From Macrocystis pyrifera (Eukaryota > Sar > Phaeophyceae > Laminariales > Laminariaceae), in assembly GCA_031763025.1 (NCBI GenBank), contig JASSKH010000025.1, positions 3,286,001-3,350,000 on the forward strand: DNA of 64,000 bases, given 5' to 3'. Made by a program: the position numbers and the translations under genes. How positions within the stretch are numbered: the stretch's first letter is position 1; the number at the start of each line of letters is the position of its first letter. Below are positions 11,680 to 20,005 of this stretch, piece after piece. Under the pieces are notes generated by a model. The model made no database searches. It saw only the letters and a list, made by a program, of their open reading frames with translations, and had not been told where the DNA came from.

Positions 11680-12250
11680 GTGATTGGCGAGAACGTGATG
11701 TCGTGGCTCTATGCCCTCCACCTTCGAGCACCCGATTCCACCGTGCTTTTGGTCGCCAACAAGTGCGATGGGCCGATCGGCGACTTTTCAGAGACTACAC
11801 TCAGAGTCGAGAAGCGTATACAGGAGTTGTTGAAGGACTGGCAAGGTAACCGAGGCATTCCGGGCCAGACCGTGCCCGACCCAGCGACGTTAAACCTGCT
11901 GCCTCATATAAGCCAGGTCAGCTGCGGTAACGGGTGGGGTCTTTCGCAGCTGGTCGACCGGGTTGCGGGCCAGGGCGGCACCTCCATCAGCGTGCCGCCA
12001 GCATGGAGCCTCGCGCTGACGGTTCTAGACGCTTTGAGAGACCAGAAGGCAGCTCTGGGTGCTGCCCGACAGTATCTAAACCTGCCGTCGAGTTCCCTGG
12101 ATCGTGTAGACGACACTCCGAGCTTTTATTTTTCAAAGCAGGCTTTACGAGAGCTGTGGAAAGGCGCGTTAAGAAGTTTACTCGGATCCGGTGAGCTGCA
12201 GTCGACAGTGGAGAAGGTGACGGTTTCAAACCCGGACAGTGCGCTGGAAG
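11680..12250 (+). CDS. Roc C-terminal half and start of COR, intact exon
   Basis: Acceptor GCTCGTAG, phase 0. It encodes VIGENVMSWLYALHLRAPDS followed by TVLLVANKCD, where NKCD is the G4 guanine-specificity motif, then the Roc C-terminal helices and the beginning of COR (up to SNPDSALEG). Two donors are possible: GTGCGC after 12250, which keeps the frame into exon 12510, and GTGAGG after 12266, which does not. About 190 codons without a stop, the longest clean piece of this gene. Confidence 0.82.
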
Positions 12251-12509
12251 GTGCGCTTTGGACAAGGTGAGGCACAGGCTTCTTTCGCGTAGAGTCAGAG
12301 CTTAAATTGCGCGAAACGAGGAAGTGTCGCGAAAGCGTGCATTAGGTTTCCTCCGGGTCATCAACCCTTTTGGTAGCCTGGTATAGCGACCTGAAAGATG
12401 ACATGTGCGATATTACGACCTTCTAGGAAAAGGTAGCAACAGTACAAGGTTTCGCATCTCGTAGAGACACCGGATTCTCGCTTCGTGGTCTAGAGACCTT
12501 TCAAGGCAG

Positions 12510-12765
12510 GCACATTCCTGGTTTTGTATGGTCGAGCTCATGTTGTCGGGTGGGACCCGCTTAATCTGCACAATCTAGCACGTGATCCTCGGATTGGATC
12601 TGTGCCCAACATCTCCTCCGATAGCACTTCGGACATATCCCCTACCCCAACAGCCCGGGCTGCTCCGTGCGGTCGAGACTGTAGCTGTCACTTAGTTTCG
12701 ACGCGTTTGACCTCTGAAGCCCGAAAGGGGCTAACCTCCACGGACAAATCGCCAAACGCAGGATT
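12510..12765 (+). pseudogene. COR domain exon, first part
   Basis: Acceptor AAGGCAG. With the phase-1 base from the preceding exon it reads GTFLVLYGRAHVVGWDPLNL and continues HNLARDPRIGSVPN, a conserved COR segment, then a low-complexity Ser/Thr/Pro stretch as usual between COR halves. The frame ends at TGA (12770-12772) while the downstream COR segment is in another frame. Either an indel or a missed small intron lies between about 12715 and 12768. Confidence 0.65.
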
Positions 12766-12768
12766 CGT

Positions 12769-13656
12769 TTGACGTACTATCGGCCATTGTTCGCGGCTGT
12801 CTCCAGCGAGTTTGCAGGCCAAATTCTTGGCGTTGACGACGGTGATGGCGTATTCCTTGATGTGGTACTGCTATCGCGGGTGCTCAACCCCATCTTCGAC
12901 CACAAACTCCGACATCGGCAGTTATCGACCGCGCAGCTAATTGGTTGGAGGGAAGAAGTCCTCTTGACTGGGGTTCTCCGCGGAGCGTTTGCACGACATT
13001 TATGGGAAGATGTGTTTCGCGATCATGCGGTGCAGTCGCCAAGTGGCGAGCTGGAGAAGGCTCTGTTCGATGTGCTGATCAAGCTCGGCGTGGTTGTCTC
13101 TCTCGGCCGAACAACGGGCCGAGCCCTTGACGGCTGCGCTTTGCCTACCCCTCACGGAGGTGTTGACACGCAATATATGCTAGTGCAAAGGTGGGCGCCT
13201 CTTTGTTTGACCGATCACGAGTAAGAGGCGCTAGACAATCTTCTTGAGGGTAGACGGCAATGGGGCGCCCGCGAGGTGATGCTCAAGTGGATGTTTGATT
13301 GGGCGGGACCTCCACAAGGGCTGGTCGGACGACTAATCGCTTCGTGTCATGTCATCGCCGAGGCGGAGAAAGGTCTATGCTGGAAGTCTGGCGCGGTGTT
13401 GAAGAGTCCTACAATGCTGCGAGAGGCGGGTCTGGGTCGACTGTATGTCGTGGAAATCCGCTACACCAGCGAGGATCGGGTGCTCTCGATCAAGATATCC
13501 GGGCCCCTTGAAGATGAAAGGGTGTGGGTAGCGCTGCGTTTCATGGCATCGGCGCTGGTCAACATCTCGAAGGAGTGGCTGGGCATGCTGTGGAAAGGGT
13601 GGGTAGATTGTCCGAGCCATGCCTGGGACCACGTGTATCTGGCAACGCCGACGGAG
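12769..13656 (+). pseudogene. COR domain, second part, with in-frame TAA
   Basis: One reading frame encodes YYRPLFAAVSSEFAGQILGV, then DDGDGVFLDVVLLSRVLNPI and later LEKALFDVLIKLGVVVSLG, the winged-helix half of COR. TAA at 13222-13224 interrupts it just before EALDNLLEGRRQWGAREVML; the same frame then stays open with WMFDWAGPPQGLV, SEDRVLSIKISGPLEDERVW and LVNISKEWLGMLWKGWVDCP. A GTAAGA donor follows 13656; if unused, the frame runs to TAG at 13801-13803. The sequence after 13656 looks non-coding (Asn/Pro/Thr-rich). Confidence 0.75.
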
Positions 13657-13830
13657 GTAAGATTGCACAGGCAACTGATGCATGCTACGGAAGAAATTTC
13701 ATACCTACACATTACGAGTCCCCCCGATGGAGGAGTTCTATGTTATACCCCACCCAACAACCACCCAACAACCTACTCTGATAAACCTTGGGTGGCTATG
13801 TAGCGAATAAATGCAGTGAACCGCAGTAAT

Positions 13831-13985
13831 GGTCCCTATACGACGGTGCCGGTATCCGCCAGCCTATAATACCGGTACTCTAGCGGCAACCGGCACTGCT
13901 CCGCACACTGCCACACTGCTGGTTAACAGTTTTGTAAGCGATTTCACCGGCACTATAGCGGGCAGCCAGCTAAACAGTTGGGTAG
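13831..13985. mobile_element. MITE-C copy 1 (left end and body)
   Basis: Begins GGTCCCTATACGACGGTGCC and contains GCGGCAACCGGCACT, CGCACACTGCCACACTG and GCGATTTCACCGGCACT, shared with the elements at 28,641 and 56,617. The right terminal repeat is missing, so this copy is truncated. It lies immediately downstream of the ROCO gene. Confidence 0.7.
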
Positions 13986-14159
13986 CTCCTCAGCTGAGAC
14001 GCATGCCACCACGATATGGGTGCACTCCTGCAATTTTCCTGACTTCAGAAGTTCTACAAATAACCCAAAAACCCTACACGGCTTTTAGAAAAAGCGTACT
14101 ATTTGTAACCCGATGAGAAAGCCCATGCGGCCTACTGTATTTCTATATACTAACGATGT

Positions 14160-14580
14160 TGGGTAGGCTCCTCAGTTCCGAAGCCCCCCCATCAGTCAGC
14201 AGTGGTTGGGCCTAAAAGTCGCACCCCTATCGTAGCAGGCATGGTGATGAATTTTTGCCTCAAAAGGGCAGCCCCTAGAAGCGTGCTACGGTAGAAGGGA
14301 TTATAGCAACCTTTTTTTCTGAGGCTCCTCACTTATGAAGCTTTATACTATTATTAGTATGTCTCCCCCCAAAAAAACCTGCTTTCGATTAAAAAACGGA
14401 CGCTTATCCTCACCTGCCTATCGTATGATATGTTTGAAACTTATTGTAAGTGAAAAAAAACAATGAAACTGGTTAATTCCTCAGGTCAATTCCTCAGTTA
14501 AGGAACCCCTTTAGTCGGAACGTTTTTGGCCAAAAACCGGTGCACCTCTATCATCGTAGCACGCACCTTTACCGTAGGAC
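14160..14580. repeat. Dispersed repeat with CTGAGGCTCCTCACTTA ends
   Basis: CTCCTCAGTT/CTCCTCACTTA segments at 14,168, 14,328 and 14,490 and the phrase CCTCTATCATCGTAGCACG recur, partly inverted, at 19,305-19,380 (AAGTGAGGAGCCTCAG, CCTCTATCGTAGAATGC). It probably represents remnants of one terminal-inverted-repeat transposon family. No transposase frame is visible. 13,986-14,160 holds nothing recognised. Confidence 0.5.
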
Positions 14581-14737
14581 GGCTCGATGGCTGCTGTGCT
14601 GCAGTTGGTCGCCCGCCAACCTCGAACACATCGCCGTCAGTCACCCGCACTTGTATTAAGCGCCTTTTCGGGATCTGCCCTACCCGTGTGTGATAGGCCA
14701 CAATGTTTGCGACTCGTCAAAACGTGTTATGCTTAAT

Positions 14738-14936
14738 GGCAGGCGAGGGTCGGCACTCCGTTAATCCCCGATACGGGCCACGGGTGTGACTGTCTGCGGG
14801 ATGAAGGGGGAGAGCTGGGGCTGGCAGTCGCGCGGCTTGGGAACGTAATCGACACGCGGTCAGGTACTGGGTACTTGCGCGGTACCGTAGATTTCGACAC
14901 GAGGATTACTCCGTTGTACATTGAGTAAAAAACTAA
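14738..14936 (+). CDS. Orphan terminal-exon-like reading frame, product unknown
   Basis: A possible acceptor TGGCAG (ends 14737) opens a frame of about 66 codons without an ATG, ending in TAA at 14934-14936. It reads VGTPLIPDTGHGCDCLRDEG, then ELGLAVARLGNVIDTRSGTG and YLRGTVDFDTRITPLYIE. Composition is protein-like, unlike surrounding frames. No family recognised and no matching upstream exon identified. It may be the last exon of an independent gene or an exon fragment carried by a repeat. Confidence 0.4.
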
Positions 14937-15074
14937 CGCAGTCAAGATACTACATAGTAACATCAACAAGTGCACCTTAAAATAGATTTTGTTGGTCGTC
15001 TATCGATTGCTGCATGCCAATAAAGTAGCCGCGCCCGATCGTGTCTTCTGTCTGGCTGTCTGCCATGTTAGAAT

Positions 15075-15515
15075 ATGGTATTGAAAACGCGGAGACTCTG
15101 CTCTGAATTTTCCCCAGGTAATCCATTCCGATTCTGCCATGTCAGTTTCCACCCTGGAGACGACGATGGGCCTCGAGACGACGATTACCTCCCAGACACG
15201 GACCACGCTCCATACTCCGGTGACCTTCGAGACATAGACGACCGTGCGAGCCTGCGAGACCCGCGGTGTGCTTGCTGTGGTCATGTGTTGGAGACCTGGC
15301 GACCCCATGCCTGCAGAACTTCCGGCTTGCTTTTAGGGTCTGCCTTCACGCTCTTGGTGGCTACCCTCGGCCTCTCAGAAGCGTTCGTAACGATGTGGGT
15401 CTCCTATGGACTTGTTGTGCTCTTGGTGATCGGGGCCGGGGTAGCTGCGCAATTTGGCTATGCGCAAGCCCGCGCAGTGCAAGAGAGCCACGGGGGTGCA
15501 CATCTCGTGGTTTGA
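15075..15515 (+). CDS. Candidate membrane-protein ORF with two transmembrane helices
   Basis: A 146-codon frame. The N-terminal half is acidic (GDDDGPRDDDYLPDTDHAPY), followed by a Cys/His cluster (CACCGHVLETWRPHACRT) that could bind metal, then two hydrophobic segments, GLLLGSAFTLLVATLGLSEA and WVSYGLVVLLVIGAGVAAQF, and a short polar tail. A strong acceptor TTTTCCCCAG ends at 15117, so this is likely a 3'-terminal exon from 15118. Family not recognised; function unknown. Confidence 0.45.
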   Translation: MVLKTRRLCSEFSPGNPFRFCHVSFHPGDDDGPRDDDYLPDTDHAPYSGDLRDIDDRASLRDPRCACCGHVLETWRPHACRTSGLLLGSAFTLLVATLGLSEAFVTMWVSYGLVVLLVIGAGVAAQFGYAQARAVQESHGGAHLVV

Positions 15516-15677
15516 TAATTATTGTTGCCTTCTATTTGTTTACCTTAGCTCTCGGGGCAAGATCACCCGTTATTATCCTGCGTGCTGCGTAGCCCCTTTT
15601 GAACTGCGCCGACGTTTTGGGGTACACACTACAGCATTTGGATGAGGTGTGGCATGATTTGGTAGTAGTACAAGGGG

Positions 15678-16091
15678 TTAATAGGCCTTGACGCCTTTAT
15701 AACTGCAAACATGTGTTTGGGGACAAACTACTTCTATCAGTGTGGGAATATTTATGTGTAAATAGAAGGATTCGAATGACTCAAGGGGCCTCGTCGGTGG
15801 TATTTGTAGTGCTAGCCGGCATCCCCTGTTGTCCAGAGAATGTCGCCGAACTGATATAAGTTCATATTTTTTTAGTATCTGTACACATGTCACATGTGTC
15901 TCTCGAATAAGGTCGTCGACTTCCGACGGAAAGCGCCCATAAAATACCTCTGGTGTTCGCTTTTTCATTCGCGGGATCTCCGCATGAGGTGTGTGGTGCA
16001 GTTGCTGGGTAAAAAATCCAGAGTCCACAGCAGCCAAGCACTCTGTCGGGGTTAACCGACTGGTTGCACGAGCTTCGGCATCGGACATCAT
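15678..16091 (-). CDS. Hypothetical minus-strand ORF, 137 codons
   Basis: An ATG-initiated frame beginning MMSDAEARATSRLTPTECLA with EVDDLIRETH later. The first 65 residues look protein-like; the rest does not. No splice partners, domain or promoter recognised; it overlaps repeat-rich DNA. Low-confidence call kept because no other gene explains the interval. Confidence 0.2.
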   Translation of the reverse strand: MMSDAEARATSRLTPTECLAAVDSGFFTQQLHHTPHAEIPRMKKRTPEVFYGRFPSEVDDLIRETHVTCVQILKKYELISVRRHSLDNRGCRLALQIPPTRPLESFESFYLHINIPTLIEVVCPQTHVCSYKGVKAY

Positions 16092-16283
16092 AAATGTTCC
16101 TTGCGCTCCAAGGCCAGTTGTGTCGATTGTCGATGTCGTTCAAGAGGATGAGGACATGTGACAGAATGTGCGAGGAGTCCTCGCACATGCGAGGAGCGTG
16201 CTTGTCACAGCTCAAACGGAACAAACCGAAATGCTGAGATCCTACGTACGTACGTAGAAATATTATCAAACCCGAAGAACCTA

Positions 16284-16388
16284 TTACGGGGGTCCATAGT
16301 ATATAGGACCAAATAATGTTAGTAAAAATAGGTAAATATATAAGTTTTCATGTATGCCGTAGGCCCTATTAACTATGGACCCCCGTAA
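16284..16388. mobile_element. MITE-A copy 1
   Basis: About 105-bp palindromic element: left end TTACGGGGGTCCATAGT, right end ACTATGGACCCCCGTAA, flanked by TA on both sides (16282-83 and 16389-90). The inner sequence AAAAATAGGTAAATATATA is shared by all copies. No coding capacity. TA target duplication suggests mobilisation by a Tc1/mariner-type transposase supplied elsewhere. Confidence 0.9.
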
Positions 16389-16389
16389 T

Positions 16390-18080
16390 AGTCCTTTTCG
16401 GGGTTCCAGATTTTCTGAAATGTTCGCCGATGAAACGTTTGTTTGATGGTTCCGCATACCTGGTACTAAGGGGCGTTATTAACCGGACGTTTTTGTTCGC
16501 GTTTCGAGGAAAATTCCGATTTTTTTTCGCGTTTCGCGGGGATTTTTTCAACCCTGGCAAAATACCTACAATAAATTGCCGTGTCGCGGAAAAGACCCGC
16601 GTCGTCGCAGAACATCAGGCAGGCGCACCGTGTGAGCCGTGTGCGCCGTGTCACCACTGGGCACTGTACAGGATATATATCAAGGTCATCCTCAGGGCCA
16701 TTCCCAGGCCGTGGCTGGTCTCAGAAAGCGCCGTGCACAACGAGAGCTCTATTCGTCCAGTCGACAGAGCCGACTCACCGACATAGCCGAGATCAACACG
16801 AAATCGCCAGCTATTCTCAGTTTGTAAAACTGAGTCTCAGCTGCGGTAGTTGCAAACTTGTCTGTCTGTCTGCATGACTTATATTTTCGAACACCTTCCT
16901 ATAGTCGATATATAAGGTCGTTACAGATGATATTCGTACGAAGTACAAGGCGCTTCGCTCAGGATGAAAAAGTACATCAAATTATGCGAAGCGGACAGAA
17001 GTTCATGATTGAATGATATAGTTTTTTAATGATTGTCGTTGCAAACTGGCGACTTGATAATGCCAAGAGTCCCGCCGCCATGCTTCAGGAGAAAACTGCT
17101 CGGGCGCGACATAAGCTTCACGTCGCTGGCGGTTTTCCGCTACGCTCGCTCACATGTCGTACGTACGTACATACCCCAGGTAGGGTACTTATTTTCTTCT
17201 TTCGATATGCTCTGTGTCTGTACTTGTATGTGCGTACGAAAGATAAAGCACAGCACGGCACAGCAAAAGCAATGAATATGAAACCGAAAATTTCTGAAAG
17301 AAATAAAATCCTCGTCCCCTTTCGTGTAATAATTTACTACCTGATTGGAACACCGTACATCGGTCAAAAAAAAAAAGTAAAAAGGAGGATAAAAAAAAAA
17401 AAAGTAAAAAAGAAAAAATCGAACAGCAGAGCTTCTCTCTCAGCCTCGTACGCCGCCTGCCCCTCTCGCGACCGTCTCGGGACCGATTCAATCCGGGTAA
17501 AGCTTTCATCCCTCTCTTCCACAGTGAGCCCCGTCGCCCGCCTCGCGTGAAGCCCGGTACTCACCGTGGACCTCGACGCATGCTCGACAATGTTGGTACT
17601 CATTCGGGGTATACCTCCCTCTTGTGACTTTCAGCCCGGTCGCAAAAATAAGCACCGCTTGAATATTATCTTACAATCCGAACGACCCTTAAATACTCGT
17701 ACGTACTCTATCAAAAATCACAAATGGAGGCCAGACAGAGCCTATTGATGCATCCCTCGTGTCTCGAGGCACACGCGAAGCCTAGGCACGAAAGCGGCGA
17801 TCGCGCTCCTTGCAACTCCCCCTCTACCCGCCAGCATCCGCTGACACCCGCGACGGTGCCGGGTTCGCCCGCGCAACCGTGCTCGGAGTGCACGCACGCA
17901 CACGAAACGAAAGAAGACAAAAGGAAAGAAGGACTGAAAGTACGAAGAGCAATGGAGAAAACAAAGACTCGCTGGAAGGGTCCGGCAAGTAATAAAACGA
18001 GGCGATTTCTAAGTGGGAGCTCTGAGAGGCCAGGGATACACCAACCAAGCACGCTCAGAGATCGAGATCTAAGTAATTAG
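16390..18080. other. Gene-poor interval with A-rich microsatellite
   Basis: No protein-like frame stands out. It contains a TACCTGGTA at 16457-16465 and A-rich runs at 17,366-17,420 interspersed with GTAAAAAGG. Open frames here are short and overlap on both strands. Confidence 0.4.
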
Positions 18081-18109
18081 TTCTATTCGACCCTTACGGA
18101 CCTCATATA

Positions 18110-18310
18110 CTGAAACATACCATACCACCAGGCAAATTTAACCATATAATATATCCACGACACCGTACCATCGTACCATACCGCCAACGTTCCATACCAC
18201 ATACTGTGTTTTTCCCGTACCATACCGCCAACACATACCATACCACATACGGTATTTTTCCCATATACCATACCACCAACATATCCCATACCGCTTTTTT
18301 CCCATATTTT
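18110..18310. repeat. Minisatellite built on CATACCAC / GTTTTTCCC
   Basis: About three degenerate units of roughly 50 bp, each with CCATACCACATAC followed by a TTTTTCCC stretch and CCATACCGCCAAC. The G/T-rich minus strand gives long but meaningless Tyr/Gly/Val frames. Confidence 0.75.
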
Positions 18311-18394
18311 AGTAAACCGTTGTGCCAAAATACCAGATACCATATACCTACATACGATATCACATCAAGTAAGTACACAAGAAGAGCATACGTT

Positions 18395-18725
18395 GAAGGT
18401 GCATGTGATGAGGTGAAATATGAGGAGGTGAAGGTGCAAAAAAGGAGAGTAATGGCACCAATAGGGAGCAGCAGCAGCGGCAACGGCAACAGCAGCTCCA
18501 GCAGACACGTCTGCAACAAGCAGCAGCAGGGCCACAAGAACAGCATATATATGTTGAAGGTGCAAGGTGATAAGTGAGGTGAAGCTGCAAGGTGAGGAGG
18601 TGAAGTGCCAAGGGAGAGCGATGGCACCAGGGAGCAGCAGCAGCCGCAACGGCAACAGCAGCCAACAGTCACGTCTGCAACAACAGCAGCAGCAGGACCA
18701 AGTGGGTCCGCTAAGCGCTTGCGAC
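18395..18725. repeat. Tandem duplication of a CAG-rich 165-bp block
   Basis: Two direct copies (about 18,395-18,560 and 18,561-18,725). Each has GTTGAAGGTGCA, GAGGAGGTGAAG, GCGATGGCACCA or its variant, then GGAGCAGCAGCAGC, CAACGGCAACAGCAG and ACGTCTGCAACAA. A CAG/CAA microsatellite is embedded in each copy. Confidence 0.75.
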
Positions 18726-18829
18726 GATCGCCCTGAAGAACAACAGCAGCAACAACAAGTGCACAAGAGCATGCTATCGCTCGTTAGATATAAGACTGCT
18801 GTACAGTACCAAAACGCTTGTTGGGGATC

Positions 18830-19030
18830 TCTTGTATGACGAGCGATGGCAGAGCGTCAAGTGCACAAGAAGAGCATATGCCTTCAGGGCGACAGAGCAG
18901 GAACGAGCATAGATACTGCTGTACCAACTTTAATAACCCCGCTGTTGAAAATACGTCAAGTGCACTTCATCATGTCAAGAGCATATGCCTTCAGGGCGAC
19001 AGAGCAGGAACGAGTATAGATACCATACTG
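18830..19030. repeat. Direct repeat pair containing CATATGCCTTCAGGGCGACA
   Basis: AAGAGCATATGCCTTCAGGG and the following CGACAGAGCAGGAACGAG occur at 18,872 and 18,978, each preceded by CAAGTGCAC. Spacing is about 106 bp. Function unknown. Confidence 0.7.
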
Positions 19031-19604
19031 ACTGCTGTCTCAACACGAGAATAATAGCATTCCTTGAGGGATCTCTAATATTTCGCGGTACAGCGACCTC
19101 TTATCAATCTGTCATTTAGGACCTTGTAGTAAACAACCGACGACATTTTTTCATTGGCCAACAGAGCGTCGCCACCTCTCTGACCGCTTGTTGGGGATAT
19201 CTTATCCCCGTTCATGTTAGTGTGCCACCGAGAGGCGGGTTGTACTTGGGTTGATATTCATCGGGATGTGATTTTTGCTGAAAAGTCAGTTTTCGGGTAG
19301 AGGTTTGGAGCTCCTTAAGTGAGGAGCCTCAGAAAATTTAGGGTGAACCTCTATCGTAGAATGCCTCCTTGATCTTAAGGGGACGCTGGCACCCAAGCGT
19401 CCCCTGATTCACGGTTTCCGGTCACTCTAATATTGATACCAGTATTTTTTATCGGAACAGAAAAACACATCGCTAGTTAACACGCCACGACTACAACTTC
19501 GACTGGTTCGTGCTTACCAGAGAGCGAGACGGTGACTTCAAAGAGGTTCATCACAGCAGCTTGTGTTTCTCTCGAGATTGATATCCCGCCCGTTCTCAAC
19601 AGAA

Positions 19605-19760
19605 GTCTATGTTATAAGGATTACCCTGGGCTGGGTAATCGATCGGTATTTCACCTCTATAGCTCAGCAGGTAACACCTTCATATTTAACGTCGTCCAGG
19701 TCACGGGTTCGAACCTCACTTCGAACGTTTCTTTCGAAGAAACGTTTGCACGTGCCTAAA
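19605..19760 (+). repeat. tRNA-derived repeat, copy 1 (SINE-C)
   Basis: After TGTTATAAGGATTACCCTGG comes a tRNA-like segment with a perfect A box (TAGCTCAGCAGG) and, about 35 nt later, a B box (GGTTCGAACCTC). The acceptor and anticodon stems do not pair well, so a functional tRNA is unlikely. The arrangement fits a tRNA-derived SINE head or a retroposed tRNA relic. Confidence 0.6.
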
Positions 19761-19875
19761 AAACCAAACACATCTCCCTGGTTCCCCAGGTAATGAAACG
19801 AAGCGGGTAGGTCACCGGACAGACGTATATATATACGGTTCCGACGCCCCAAAGATCCCGCCGTTCAGAGGGGGG

Positions 19876-20005
19876 GAGAGTGTTATAAGGATTACTCTGG
19901 GCCGGGTAATCGATCGATATTTTACCCCTATAGCTCAGTAGGTTGTACCCTTCACATCTACATCTCGACTTAGAGGTGCTGCAGTGTTCGAAATTGGTCA
20001 CAATT
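19876..20005 (+). repeat. tRNA-derived repeat, copy 2 (SINE-C)
   Basis: A diverged second copy 270 bp downstream of the first: TGTTATAAGGATTACTCTGG, A box TAGCTCAGTAGG, and a decayed B box (GTGTTCGAAATTGG). It is less tRNA-like than copy 1. Confidence 0.55.

Larger units (their letters stand above)
701..13803 (+). pseudogene. LRR-ROCO gene (LRR - Roc GTPase - COR), multi-exon, probably a pseudogene
   Basis: ROCO proteins combine leucine-rich repeats, a Ras-like Roc GTPase and a dimerising COR domain; in brown algae they are candidate intracellular receptors. Here nine LRR exons (701-7990) precede a linker/P-loop exon (10109-10283), Roc exons (11069-11314 and 11680-about 12250) and COR exons (12510 to about 13656). 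Phases join: LRR exons are phase 1-1, the linker exon starts with the two bases needed, the P-loop codon is completed by exon 11069, and the 11314/11680 junction is phase 0 once a 2-nt insertion is ignored. Lesions: TGA at 7045-7047, TAG at 10156-10158, a 2-nt frameshift at 11175-11180, an unresolved frame change near 12715-12768, and TAA at 13222-13224. The first exon and promoter are probably left of the window. Domain identity is secure; pseudogene status is inferred. Confidence 0.82.
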
